Below are positions 1 to 13,619 of a stretch of DNA of 64,000 nucleotides, one piece after another. This DNA comes from Onchocerca volvulus (lineage: Eukaryota > Nematoda > Chromadorea > Rhabditida > Onchocercidae): positions 1,674,001 to 1,738,000 of the forward strand of contig HG738138.1 in assembly GCA_000499405.2 (NCBI GenBank). Reading direction: 5' to 3'. Numbering within the stretch: position 1 is the first letter of the stretch; each line of letters opens with the position of its first letter. A program made the position numbers and the translations under genes. The notes beneath the pieces were generated by a model that had not been told where the DNA came from, ran no database searches, and saw nothing but the letters and a program-made list of their open reading frames with translations.

Positions 1-447
1 TAAACGAATTATAACCGAATCATTTGCTTTCATACATGTACCAACCAAAGAATCCACAAATCTTGCTGGACCGCGACAATTAATAGCTGCATGTTCATTT
101 ACCTGTAAATGTATGAAATTTGCAATAGATTAGACATATACTAAGAAAAACAAAGGAAAATGAGCTTGAATCTAAATCTTGAATTTCCATAAATTCTGCG
201 TAAATGATAAGTAACCGGATATTCTTACCCTGTGAATAGCCGTCTGTTCAATACCATTAGTTGAGCAACTAAAGCGTATCCTATCATTCATTTTCAGATG
301 TTCCATAAATAATGGAATATTACTGCTTTCTGAGAATCTGAAGTTCAAATGTAATAAAAATAAGTTCGCATTAAATTTACCTGTCTTAACGGATATCAAA
401 CAAAATAAGAATAAGACAAGCTTATGTTTTCCAATCTTTTTAATCAT
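1..447 (-). CDS. Secreted protein, N-terminal part (3' side off the left edge)
   Basis: Three exons can be joined in phase on the minus strand: 447-381, 329-229 and 102-1. They give 90 residues and then run off the window. The ATG at 447 is followed by a basic N-terminus and a hydrophobic core (VLFLFCLISV, residues 11-20), a typical signal peptide. The mature part holds cysteines at about residues 44, 65 and 79, which suggests a disulfide-bonded extracellular domain. Donors are GTAAAT and GTAAGA, and acceptors are CTCAG and TACAG. I do not recognise the family. The exon chain is convincing because all phases agree, but the product is unknown. Confidence 0.5.
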
Positions 448-921
448 AATATGTAATTCTACAATCTAAGATGTGAAAAACAATGAAAGTCTGGAACATT
501 AAGTATTCTCATATCATGATAAACAAATGATTATCAATACTCTAGGATTATTTCTCAAATAAACAAGTTAGCATACACGAAGCCTTATAATGTTTATCCT
601 TGATTAATCGGTATCTTAAAAATCCGATTTATCAATTTGTTCATGTTTTTTCAGTTCGAAGAATGATCCTGTAAGAGCTGTTCTCTGGACTGATAGCAAG
701 AGTTCTAATCAATCATTCTTCGAGCAATATCCTAATACACAAAACGCCTAACTCATCTAATTACTTAGTTTATTTTAAAGAATAAAACATCAAAACTTAC
801 CAGTTTATTTCAATTGCATTAAATAAATTCAAAATTTGCAAAAAAACATACATTGGATTTGTCGATATCCAACTTATATTATATATAGTTCCTGATATCA
901 CCAATGGCATGAAAAAAAAGC

Positions 922-958
922 GTAGCAACATTATCCATCGTATGGATAATGTTGCTAC
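922..958. repeat. Perfect 17-bp inverted repeat with 3-nt loop
   Basis: GTAGCAACATTATCCAT at 922-938 is the exact reverse complement of 942-958, separated by CGT. Degenerate partial copies of the same words (ATTATCCACCGTAGC, GTTGTAGC) follow up to about 985. It may be the end of a small inverted-repeat element or an RNA hairpin, and lies upstream of the leftmost gene. Confidence 0.85.
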
Positions 959-1598
959 ATTATCCACCGTAGCCACTAGTTGTAGCATAACTTCAAGGAT
1001 GATAAATTCCTATAATATTTCGCTTCAAATACAAATTCTGTGAAATGGAAAAAAAACACTACAAATTAACTAAATAATTCATGATCAATGTTTACAATTT
1101 GGCGGCCAAATTCTTTTTCATCCATTATTAAAGATGATTTTTTTTTTTATCATTTTTTATTTCTAAAATTGAAAAGCTATTATTATATCTTAATGAAATA
1201 TGTAAGTTCTACGAATTTAAAATCTTTCCTTCTATCTTTTTTACTCAGTTAAATAATTATAAAATTGTTAGCATTTCATCATCAACAATGTCTTTATATC
1301 ATTAAATGTTTGTAATGATTGTATGATAATTTTATTTTGATGATTTTTAATATGCTTGAGAAAGATAAGGCATGCTTCATTTTGTCTTCTCATAACATCT
1401 CTGCTCCTTTTTTCTTTTTTAGTTTTTTCCATTTTCTTAAAATTAAAATTTGTAATATAATAGAATATCAATGTTTTCTAATCAAAAAAAAGTCACTACC
1501 ATCACACGAAATCTCGAGATAAAAAAGATGGGATGGGAAGGGAAAAACTCTAATTATGTATCAAATTTCAAAAATATGCATTTAGTTGCATAGATATT

Positions 1599-1637
1599 AT
1601 TCTATTACATTATGCATGCATGCATGCATAATAGAAT
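1599..1637. repeat. TGCA-repeat palindrome
   Basis: Positions 1610-1631 form a perfect 22-bp palindrome built from repeated TGCA. It is flanked by ATTCTATTA at 1599-1607 and its inverted copy TAATAGAAT at 1629-1637, so the block could extrude as a cruciform. Confidence 0.8.
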
Positions 1638-4391
1638 AGAAAAATATGTATACATATATGTGTATCAATGGCAATAGTTTATCAAAACATAATAATCCTT
1701 GAAAGTTTATTTGTGGTAATTGCTGCATTTGAAGATGATATATCTTAAAATTCAGCAAAAAAAAAAAAAAGAAAAAAGCAGAAAAATACCTGTGAAATTA
1801 TGTCTTTCAATAACTTCAATAATTGCAAAGATTTTTTTTTTCAAAAATTCGAGCAAAAAAAAAGAAAGATATATCAATTTCCATATACGATACCTGAAAA
1901 AAAATCATTTACATAAGTGAAATGTATTTATCATGCTATCAACTTTTATCAATATCCAGAAAGCAGAATTTTGCAAATAATGCACATATTAGGGATGATA
2001 ATAGAAGAAGTGAACAATTAATATAAATAATGACAAATGCAAAAAAAAAAAAAAGAAAAAGGAGCAAACATAGAATTCAAAATGACAATCTATGCAATTG
2101 AATAATGCGATTAACTGTCAAAGAAAGTTTCGGGAAATGTAATTTGGAAAGAAATTCTCGAAAAAAAGAAGTGAAAGAAAAAGGAAAATGGAAAAAGAGG
2201 AAAGGAAGAATCATTTGTTGAAATTCAATTCCGGAAATGAATCAGGAAAGAAACTTTTGAAAAAGAGCAAAAAGGAAAAGAAAAACTTACTTTGTTTGTT
2301 ATTTTTGATGCAAAACGAATTTTCATCTAATATCACTATTGCCAGCCTTTTCAGTTGCTTGTTTTCCTCGACTTTTTTTTTTTGCATTTAATTACTGAAA
2401 ATAATGATTGAAATATTAGTTGTATCATTTAAATTGCTATTATTATGATTGATAGAATTGATCTTAGCGATTCTTATTACAGCGATTTTGATTACAATGA
2501 TTTATTCATTACACTTGTAGAAGGATATTAATTCAAAAATTTGAAATTTTATCATTGCATCTTTATTTTCCTCAATATAATTTAACTAAACAAATAATAT
2601 TCTAATTAGAATAATCTCTTATATATATTCAACAACTTCTATCTGATTAAAATTTCTGTAACAATTTTTAGTCAACAAATTTATTTATAAAATTCAAAAG
2701 TTTCACGCGGTAAATTTGCGATTATTATCTGATGAAAATTTTAAAAAAGTATATGTCAAATTTCATTTCAAATTTGACAATACCAAGAAATTTCGTTCCA
2801 CTCTTTTTTTGTATTCACAATCCTTTGACAGAAAAAAAGTCAACAAAATCATAAATATTTTAGAAAATTTAGGTAAGTTTTTACAGCATGGAACTCCTTG
2901 AAATCCTAAAATTCTTAAATAGGAAATTATAATCGAAAATGCAAAGAATGAGAATAAATAGGAAGAAAACTGAAAGACGGATAATCCGGAAAAAGTCGAA
3001 CAAAGCCGAATAATCAGAAAAAGTATTCCTGAAAAACACAAAATGATCTAGCAAAGAAAGGCTGAATTCATTGCATGACTAGAAGCTGAAAGAGAGAGAA
3101 GAATCAGCAAAGGAACTCAGTAAACCGGAAGGCAATTCAGGAAAACTGGTAGTTTAGAGAGAAAACGGAATAAATTAATAATCCGGAAAAACAGAAAAGA
3201 AGACGAGAATATTCGAACACCCCAACGTTTAGCATAGATGCACGTAACGATTGCTCGAACAATTGTGTGAAATTACTCCGGATGTTTATCTTTTGAGAAA
3301 AAAAAAAAAAGAAAACGAATGAACAAAATTGAGTTTGAAAGAAAAAATCCGGAAAACGAATCCGGAAATTTCCGAGTATTTCGGAAGAAAAGGAGATTCA
3401 ATGAATCAAATTTCGGATGAATCAGATTTTGGATCAATCAATCCGATTTTATTACCTGAAATACTCCAAAAGACGAAGGGAAAAATGCAAAATGGAAAAA
3501 TGAAAGTCATAAGCCGGCTGGAAATTAATGAACCAAAACACTTAGACTTTCCAAAAATCATAATATTTGGTAGAAAAAAAAAAAAAAAAAAAGGGACGAT
3601 TGGTAAATTTGCAGATGATATTATTACGAAATACGGTAAAATACTATTTTTACTTTCAGAAAAAAAGAAATATACAAAATAAAATTTGATTAACTTATAC
3701 TAAATTTGAAAATTTTCTCAAAAATTTTATACAAAATTTAGAAACTTTTGGAGCGTATGTGAATTATGCAATTGGTTAAAATGAAAAATGAAAACTTTAT
3801 GAAAATATTGATGAAACTGCAAATATTAAAATTTATTTATCTCTTTTTTCACTTTAAAAAAAAGAATTCGAAATCTTTTATTTTTTTATTTCTTATTATG
3901 GAACTATTTTTGTGAACTGATATCACCTCATTGTTCACAACAATAATTGAAATTGTTGATTTCAAGAGTGATAACGAAAGGGTTAGGAAATTATTCGGGA
4001 GATAAATCAATTGAAAATCGGGTCGACGAATAAATGATTAACCGGAAACTGGAGATGAAATAATTAATAATCATAATTTATACATGAATAATAATCAAAT
4101 TCTAAATTCCTTTATGATAAATTCGTTGTGAAAGTAAAGTGAGTAATTTAAATTAATGATCAATATAAAGTTAATCTCCGAATATATTTCGAACTTAATT
4201 TATTGTTAATTCAATTTGACTTCTTTTTTTCAAGTGCAATTTTAAATCTAACCGTAATGCAATGAAATGTTTGCAAGTGATTGCATTTAAAAGTTCGAAT
4301 TTAGGCAATATTTGGCGCATTTGTCGTAAATAATCATCATTTCGAATATGATCATTGAACAGCGCATAATCTGAATTGGTAATAAAGTTAA

Positions 4392-4610
4392 TCTATATAA
4401 ATAAAAATGTGAAGTATTCGTTATTAATTTCCACACAACTTCTCACGTCCCTCATCGATTGATTTGAAATTTTGATACAACGTTGCATTCGAATAGGTGC
4501 GTGTTTAAGAATTTTCGGGGATTTAAGATTTTGAACAAACGAACATTTACATTTTTATTTAAATAGAATGGTTGGACGGGCCAAGCGAAGTATGGCCGGC
4601 CCAGCCAGTT
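4392..4610 (+). mobile_element. Helitron-like non-autonomous relic
   Basis: The stretch opens with TCTATATAAATAAAAATG, which resembles the common 5' terminus of animal Helitrons. A block reading CTCATCGATTGATTTGAAAT follows, resembling conserved internal text of such elements. Near the 3' end is a GC-rich segment with a small hairpin (GGCCA at 4579-4583, TGGCC at 4593-4597) ending close to CCAGT. Helitrons typically end in a short hairpin followed by CTRR. No Rep/helicase coding is present, so this would be a short, decayed copy. The match is from memory of family ends, not an alignment. Confidence 0.4.
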
Positions 4611-7600
4611 TGGCTATAAAGGTGGCGATGATATCTGTTGTGATAATAATGTGAATATTCGGATAGAATAAAGAAAGAAAGAAGTTAAATTTTTAGAAAA
4701 GGAAAAGATTGAAATTTGATGTCGTGAATGTGTCGATGTTCATTTCAATTCAGTAATTCAAAAACAACAACAAAAATAAGCAAACAAAACAACAACAATC
4801 ATTTCGTGGAAATGAGAAAAGAGAAAAAGAAGGCAAACAAAAAAAAAAAAAATGTGGAACGTTGTGGATCATTAATTGTTACAAGGCAGATGTTTGGAAA
4901 TGTCAATAAATGATAATTTCGAAAATTGGTTAACAGGATGAATCAAAAATGGAGAGAAAGGAGCCTACAATTAAAAATGAGAACTGAGTTCATTTCCCAA
5001 AACGGAAATTGTTGATGATTATTACGAAAATTAACGAAATTGATGATCATTTTCAGGAATTAGCAATGATGATTATTTTTATCATAGCCACAAATCATTT
5101 TTAACTAAACTGTGAAGAAAGAAAGCAAACTGGATAACCAGAAATTGTCGAATACGGAAATGATAAGAAAAAAAGAAATCACTAGAACAGATTTCTAACC
5201 GGTTTTTTTCTTTTTCTTTCTTAATTCGTTAATAGAAAATTAAATATAGCTATATTATTTCTTCAAGTCATTCTCCGTTCATCTAATTTGATCGAAATTT
5301 CATTAAAGTTAAAAAAATTTTGTGAAGTTAAGAATTTTTTTTTTTTTTTTTCAAACAAAACATGAAAATAATACTCAAAATAAGGAAAAAATACGAAAAA
5401 TATGAGCAGGAAATAATTAAATTAAAAATAATCAACTTTCTTGGATTTGAAACTAAGAACCTAAATGTTATTTAAATTTGATGGAATAATTTTCTGTATT
5501 TCATGTAAGATAACATTTATATGCAAGAAATTCTGAATTATTCAGCTATAAAATACAAATAGATAAAATAATTATGAAACATTATATGTAATTGAAAAAT
5601 AATAGTCTTAATTTGATTGATTTCATTACTCAATCATACTAAATTAGACCAAATTAAATTGAATTAAGTTGAATTCTATTAAATTGATATTTGGGGGAAG
5701 GAAAAAATGAAAGAAGAAATTTAAATTCATTCAAATTCGATCAAATAAACAGAATATAATTTTAAATTGGTAGAAAAAAAAAAAAAGAGTTTTTGATTTC
5801 ACGAATTTGACCACCTACAGTGTTTGCTTGAATAAAATTAAAACAATGGCATTCATGACGCCTATTGCATCATTGTCAATGCTCGATTTTGCACACTTTT
5901 TTGTTTAAAAATTTTCAAAAATTAAATCATTCTTCATTAACTGCAGTATATCCAAATCAGTAACTCAAAAATTGATTATTTAAATTTAAAAAAAGGATAG
6001 TAAATTGATAGGAGGATGATACTGAATGGTGAAATGATACATATTTTAAGAAATATGGTAAAATAATAGGTAAAAAAAAACTTGCCAAATTTAACCTTGT
6101 TTTTTCACTTATTTCTTTATTGCTTCAAGTAAACCACTGTAATTTCCGGTTATCCGGTTATCCATTCCGTGTGTTTCAGTCTTTCGATTTTGCATTTTTT
6201 TTTTCTATTCCTTGGATAATGTCGAGAAGATAGGAAATATTGGAATGTATGCTTAAATCCCTATAAATTTCAGCATTAGTCATGATTTGTCATCATTATT
6301 AGTTACCACTCATTAGGCTCATTCAATTATTGATAATTATCCGACAATTTATACCTGATGCAGCCAATTTATACTCGATACGGCTATCAATGACCTCTAA
6401 ATATCGTCCATTCGGTGATTCTCGTCTAAAATTATCCCGTTCATTAGGCTAACGATGATAAATTACCTGAATTATATGCAAATAACAATGTTTCGGAATT
6501 AACTTACTAATTTTCCACAGAATATAAGTCTTTCGACCTGCAATGATTTTCGATCTACCTTTCGTTTTACAGAAGGGACAAGAAAAGTGATTAAGCGATG
6601 TAAACCGGAAATCCGGAAAGATGTTTGGTTTAATTTTTCTTTTTTTATTAGCTATTCTTTCCATACATTACTGATGGAATCTTACTGATTTCAAATTTTA
6701 AATCAAGAAAAAAGCTAACACACTTCATTTGGACATCAATTATTTAACATCAAAATTCATTGACGAATAATCAATAGCATTTAGTATTTAGGAGAGTGTA
6801 GTTTTACAGTTTAAGTGATTTTAACTTATAACATTTGTATTGATATCAGTGAAATGAAAAAGCTCTAGAATTTTCTCAAAACCAAACATCTCATTTCTCT
6901 TTTCTTATCTATCTTCTTTGCTTTTATTGGAATTTTTTTACAAATGTTCAAACTTGAGATAAAAATACCCGAAATTCAAAATTGAACAAAATCGTTCGAA
7001 CGCATACTTCAGATTAAATTTCTGAAATTTAAAAGAATAACAAAATGGCTCGTTTGAAGTTTCGAGAAATCTTTTATTTTAAATCTTTAATTATTATAAA
7101 ATTTAATCTTTAAAATAAAAACATTAAGTTAGAAAGCAAGGAAAAAGGAATAAAATATTTATATATTAGTCAAATAATTATGATTCATATAATGGAAATT
7201 TATCATTTTCTTCCAGACATACTATCCCATACTATTTATATGCTATGCTTAGATGATCAATTGATAATTTTGATTAATCATTTCAAAATGAATATGATGA
7301 AATATTTTAAACTGACATTCATTTTGTTCGCATATAATCATTCTCGCCTCATATTAGATTGAAATCTTCGATAGCATTCGGGAATTGCAAGATGAATTGA
7401 ATGAATTAACCACATAAAATTAGTATTCCATTTCCTGTTTGAAAAAATATTTCTGGAACAAAGCAAGTTTTTCATCAGAAAAGTAAAAATATACAATTGA
7501 TTTGCTTGATACCTAAGACAGAGAGAAAAAAAGCCAGTAGTAGAAATAAAAAATAAATGGAAAAAATTTAAATAACAATGCAACTTTAAAAAATGTTGAT

Positions 7601-9248
7601 AAAATTCTATTATAAATAATTTATTGCATTTTAATACCATTTACTATCACTTCCATTTTACTACTACTTATTTCCGGAACCTTAATTTAAGTTAATCTTC
7701 TTTATTAAACAATATCACTTATTATCATTTCCATCTTGCCAATACTTATTTTCGAATCTTAGTTTAAATAGATCTACTGATAAACAATAATTTATTATAA
7801 AAAAAATTGTTAATCAAACAAAATCAAGTTAGAAAGAATAATAAATCACATGTATAAACCAATAAATAGCTGAAATTGAAAAAAAAAAAATTTCAATTGA
7901 TTTCATTTCAATGAAGTTTTCATCGATAGGAAGAATAGTCAAAAATTCAATGATGAATATTGATATATGGAGCAGAATTGCATGTCTATTATTAAAAATC
8001 ATATCTTATTAAGGCCGGAAATTGCTCATAATATTATAATTACTATCAGAAATGGAATATATATTTTTTTTTAACATCTACTGATTGCAATATTATTGAA
8101 ATTTTGAATATATTATGGGCAAAGTTTTTCATTTTTTATTTTTAGGAATAAAATTAACAAATGATAATTTTCCAAAAATTTATTGCGTGAAATATGCAAG
8201 AACAAAAATTTAGCACTTTTTAATTAATTAATATATGCGTTATGAAATTAATAATTGTAATATTTCAAGCATTAATAAGACAAAACTTATTGCTAAAATT
8301 TTGATAGAAATAATTTCAAATTACTATTAGTTTTATACAAAGATTAAAAATTTCAAAAAATTAGAATAGAAAAGTTTTTTTTTTCTTTGACTCATTTAAT
8401 TTTTTCTCCGCTAATTGAAGAAAATTCCAAAATTACTGTAGCAACTGGTATTGCATGGAGCACGTGTCAGCCGGTTAATTAATAATAATTATGGAAGTTA
8501 TCAAGTATGTTAGTATGAGAGAAAGGAGTTGAAAAGGAAAAAAAAGGGAAGAAAAAATTGGAGAAACAACCAAATCATTTTTGGTTTTTGTGAGCGTGAA
8601 ACGGTACTAAAATACATATTGTCATGGAGTACGACTATCGTAAAAAAAATTCTATGAAAATTGTTGAAACAAAAGAACGGAAAATATGGCAGGAAAACAA
8701 AAAAACAAAAAAAATAAAAATACAAAAACGAAGCAAAATAGGGAATGATCAAAGATGTCAAAGTTTTCGTTTTTGTTCAATTTTTTTTTCCCTTACATAA
8801 TTAATTAGAAAGAAGCAAGATGAAATGCAACAAAGTATCGTTCCTAAGTTTATTAATTAGCAGATAACTGATTGATTGATAGCGATAAGACAAAGTTATT
8901 CCTAATTATACTAATTGCTTCTAATGAATCACATGAAAGAATTGAATATGCAATGAACATTTTATTTTTCACTTTTTTTCTTTTTTTCAAAAAAAAAAAA
9001 TTGCTTGTCAATTTTTATTTTATTCTAAATTAGTTTCGCTTCATGTCTCTTCTTTTTCTTTTTTTTTGTCTTATTTTCTTTTCAGTTCAAACTTTTTCAT
9101 TCCTTTTTTTTTTTTTTCACTTTCAATCTATTTCTATCTCAGTTAAATCAAATATGTTTCAGTTTGATTGCAGTTGTGATTTAAGTAATATTTTTTTCTT
9201 CTGAACTAATTTCAGTTTAACTGATAAATTCAGTTGAATTTATTGTAG

Positions 9249-9345
9249 ATGTATGTAATTATTGTTGCTAGTAATATCATTATTGTTAATATTATTATTC
9301 TTATTATTATCATTATTATTATTATTTATTATTCCCATTATTATT
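9249..9345. repeat. ATT/TTA microsatellite
   Basis: Interrupted ATT trinucleotide repeat. The hydrophobic poly-Ile reading frame across it is an artefact of the repeat. Confidence 0.8.
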
Positions 9346-12300
9346 TTAATTTTAATCTATCCTATTTCATTCTTGTTGCTTATTTCTTCTCACTCAAGTT
9401 TTTTTTTTCCAAAAATTGTGATGATATGCATGGAAACTTAACAAGCAAATTGATAATATCATAGAAGTTATTTGTCGATTATTTGATAAAAACTATTACT
9501 GCTGATATTTGCAAAGTTCTCACAGTACAAGAATGATTATTCACTTATGTAATATTAATAATGAGGATGACGATGATGATGATGGTTACGATAATAATAT
9601 GCATCATGAGAAAGTTTGTTTTCTTAAAACAATGTCAATGTTTTCATTTCTCGATATCTTTTAAGCTGTCATTTTTGTCCTCCTCTTTTAATTATCATTA
9701 GCAAAAAAAAAAGAAAAAAGAAAAGAAAAAAATATTTAAGAAATCCAATTTTCGCAACATACTTTTTATAATTTTTTCATAATTTAAATGTTTCGAAGAA
9801 AATTTAACAATAATGAAACATTTTCTTCAAAAACTTCCCTAAAATTCCGGAGCAATAAAATTATAAATAATATTAAAAGTTTCCATTCCAAAGCTTATTT
9901 TTCTACCTTATAATCATGCCATTTTATATGAATGAAATTTTAAAAAATTGTATTTTCTCATCATCAATTATTTGTTTAAATATTTCTAATAGATAATCTT
10001 CTAACAAAATTTCTAATTGAAACATTACAACCTAATAGATATTATAATTTCTCATAAAAATCAAATAATTTATAGAAATAATTAATATAAATTTAAAATT
10101 TAGGGACAAAAAGGAAAAAAAGTTCCATTTTCTATTAAAAGGCAATCTTGCTATATAAAAAAGTCTAAATTTTTTTAGAATAAATGAATAAATAAGAACT
10201 CTGAATGAAAATTAATCATAAATATATATGAAAACAAACGCCGACTATTTGTTTTAAGAAAAAAAATGAATAGAGTATAATAGCTACTATATGTTAAATG
10301 AAATGCAGCATCGCTAGTTTCTTTGTTTTTTTTTCAAAAACTTTTTCTCTCCTGTTTTATCCGGAATTCCCAGAATACTTTTTTTTTGCTTTCCTTTTTC
10401 ATCATCAATTATTACCACCTTAAACAAAACTTATGATATTGATATAAAATTGGGGTAGAATAATTCAGTAAACTTTAAAATTAGTACTTAAAGTGATATT
10501 TTTTGCAAATATGTAATCATATATGTTGCTATTAAATACGAGAATAGAAAAGAAACTGAAATGGATGGAAATGAATAGAAATGGAGTTGAAATATTACGA
10601 AATAAAATGAATTTCAATGCAGCAAGTAGTTGCTATGGTAATTGATAGTAGGACAAGGAAGTGTTAGGAAAAAAAGTTATTTAAAAGAAGATAGCGATGA
10701 AATTTATATAATTATAATTAAAATCATAATAATTGAATTATTTATAATTAAAATTACCGTTAAGAAAAAGTTATCGCACTGAAGCATAAATTTGCAATAA
10801 TATGGCAGTGTAAATTTAAAAACAAAAATAGGCAAGATTATCAAAAATTCCGTTTAAAAAAATTCCCGTAATTTTTTTTGTTTTTCGTTGTGGAAAATTT
10901 TTTAAAAATAAGTCGTAATTTTCTGAGAAAATTTAAAAGTACTATTTATTGACATTATCATTGTATAATCGATAAGGATCATTTCAAAATTTATCCTAAT
11001 TTTCTGGATTTGAATGGAAAATAATTCATTTCCAGTCGAGCTTTACAAATATCTCAAAAAATGCTATCGGAAGGCGTTATAATTAAAATTTTTTCGAACT
11101 TTTACTGTATAATTCCGCAAAAATATTGATTAGAATGAATAATAAAAATGGTAAAACTGAAGGAAAAAAAAAGAGAATTATTATGAAATTGCAAATTCTA
11201 ATCAGAAAAAATATGATATAAATTTGCAGATAATATAATACTTTTATAATGCTATTTTTCAGTTGATCAATAATATTTAATTTGTATATTTAACAACACG
11301 TGAATTATTTTACAAAACACATGGAAAATTTTGCTTATTTTAATATGCCATCTATTAATAATTATTCGTAAAATTAATCAAATCTTTAGAAAACTGTAAA
11401 ATTGTTTAAAATTTCAAATCCTTAGATTTAAAAAAAAAAGGTTGCATTAATTTTTTTTTTTTTTTTTGAGAATTTTAGATTAATATTTAAGGACATAATT
11501 TTACATTATTTCATCCAAAAAAAAAAAAAAAAAAAGAAATGCAGAATTTCTGAACGCTATTTTTGCTATCACAATTTTTTACTGATTCATATTTTTCTTA
11601 TCCGAAATAGACAAATCATCAAATGCGAATGATTAATCATTAAATTGATGGCATAATATTGAATAAAATTGATGACATAATTTTCATTCATAATTTCGTA
11701 ATTTTTCAATATTTTGGAAAATTATTTAAAGTATTTTAGAAACAAAATGGAATTCTATAAGATATTGCTTGCATAAGGAGGTTTGATCTTAAGATAAAAA
11801 CAAAAAGATTTAGCACCAAGAAATTCTTCAAGAATTTTATAATAAAAGGATGAAATTTTAGGAATTTTATAGCGACAAGTTTTCGATGTTTTAAAAAATT
11901 AAAATTTAATGCATAATGCGTTCGAATTTCTGAGATTTCACTTGTCGACATTCGATTTGAACGAATTCAAATTATGATTGCTGGAAAAAAAGAGTTGATT
12001 TAAAAATTTTTAATTATGACATAGTCAAAGAAAGCATGATATCAATAAAGACTTAATTTTATCGTTGAATTCGATAATATTTTTCAAATTTCTGAAAAAT
12101 AATTTTTGGAATATTTTTTCGAAAACTTTTTTTTTTTTTTTTTTGCCAAACAACTGGGAAAACATTTCAAAATTAAGTAATACCACAATTTCGAAATGGC
12201 ATCTTTCCCAAGACGTATAGAAGACAATATTCAAAGACTTGAAATTCTCAAACGAACTTGAATTTCTGTTGTTAAATTAAGTAATTACTTTTCCTGGAAA

Positions 12301-12845
12301 ATGTGCCACATGCTGTTGTTTTTATCAAATTAGGTGTTGAAATTTCCGATTTGTATTTTCTGTATACTAACCGAATTTTTTAAATGATCATGTCCTTAGA
12401 TCATGTCCTTAGAATAAGTAAAATTATAATATTCGTTAAATCCATTCTTCTATTTTTTATTACATCCCTTAGAATAGTTTGTTAGACAATAATAAAGAAA
12501 TAATTGCAATCATATAACTTCAAATTATAGTTTCGATAATATAATTTCAAACTTTTTTCCTTTTTTTTTTTTTTGAACTTAAAAATGGAACAATTCTGCT
12601 ATTTTTTATCCCTTCACCTTATCTTTATGCAAAAATTACCTGAAATTCCTTTCACGCACTTCAATTTTAAAAATTCTAGATATTAAACAATTCTCTTTTT
12701 TTCGTTGCGGAATTAAAAAAACGATTTCATCAAAAGTAATAAAATATTAAATTTAAAAAATTTTTCATTTTTGGTCATTATTAATACTAGCCATATATTC
12801 TGATTAAATAAATTCTAATAGTTTAAAAATTTTCTAATCTCACAA

Positions 12846-13060
12846 TCGGCGACTTGACATATGCTATTCAGAAATTAGGAAATGTGATAGTTGACACAAA
12901 TGATTTGCGAACTGCTTTAAATCCAAATATATTCGAACTGTATTATTCCGGATTAAATCTTCGGATGAGAAGATATTCGATGAAGTGCAATCTTTTTATT
13001 TGTTCATTAATGATAGCAAACCGAAAGCAATACGACTTACAGTGATAATTAATCGTGCAA
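12846..13060 (+). pseudogene. Coding-like fragment broken by a frameshift
   Basis: One frame reads a well-mixed peptide (IGDLTYAIQKLGNVIVD, then NDLRTALNPNIFELYYS). Around 12950 a different frame takes over with equally good composition (SSDEKIFDEVQSFYLFIND, then SKPKAIRLTVIINRA). The two overlap over a few codons, as expected after a one-base indel in a once continuous ORF. No start, splice sites or family could be assigned. It could be a retroelement or host pseudogene fragment, or chance. Confidence 0.25.
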
Positions 13061-13537
13061 GATAATTTTTTTGTACTTAAATTACCGATTCAGTTAATTA
13101 TTCTGATCAAATATTACTTTCAAGGATTATTTTACAATTGCATGAATGCTAATGATGACAGAAAAACTTCGCATTTGTTGGAAAAGTTGAATTTTAATTA
13201 GTGTGACAGGAATGAATATAAGAAAAGTGTATCTTCCTATATAATACAAACAATTATTGAAGAATATTCTAGATAATTGATCACAGGATTATTTTCACTT
13301 TGTTGCTAGTAGAGAAGAATATTCGTCCTAGATTGTCGATTTGTTGTGGGACCGTTCGATGTATCGCCCTAGGTCACTTTAGAAATTGATGTTGAAGTCT
13401 GTAATAGAGAACTTGTGGGAAATCATCCAAAATCCGATGCTTATATATCCTTGCGGAGCTCCTCCTTTTTTGATCTCCAATTTGTTACCTTATGATTAGT
13501 CGGTCTCGCTTTGTTTATCTGTTGATTGGAGAATTTT

Positions 13538-13619
13538 GGCGGTAAACACGCTTATCGTTTCGGGCGGGAAACATGTTTATCCTTTTGCTTATTGTTTTAG
13601 CGGCAAACATGTCTACCGG
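13538..13619. repeat. Three imperfect copies of a GC-rich 20-mer
   Basis: Related 20-base units start at 13538, 13563 and 13600, with consensus GCGGNAAACATGTNTATCC. They lie in a block (about 13320-13660) distinctly richer in G and C than its surroundings. The block may be a remnant of an LTR or other element, but I could not define ends or target duplications. Confidence 0.55.

Noticed and set aside
3329..3682. 117-codon plus-strand frame
   Set aside because: Lys/Ile-rich, crosses an 18-base A run, no family resemblance, no splice structure.
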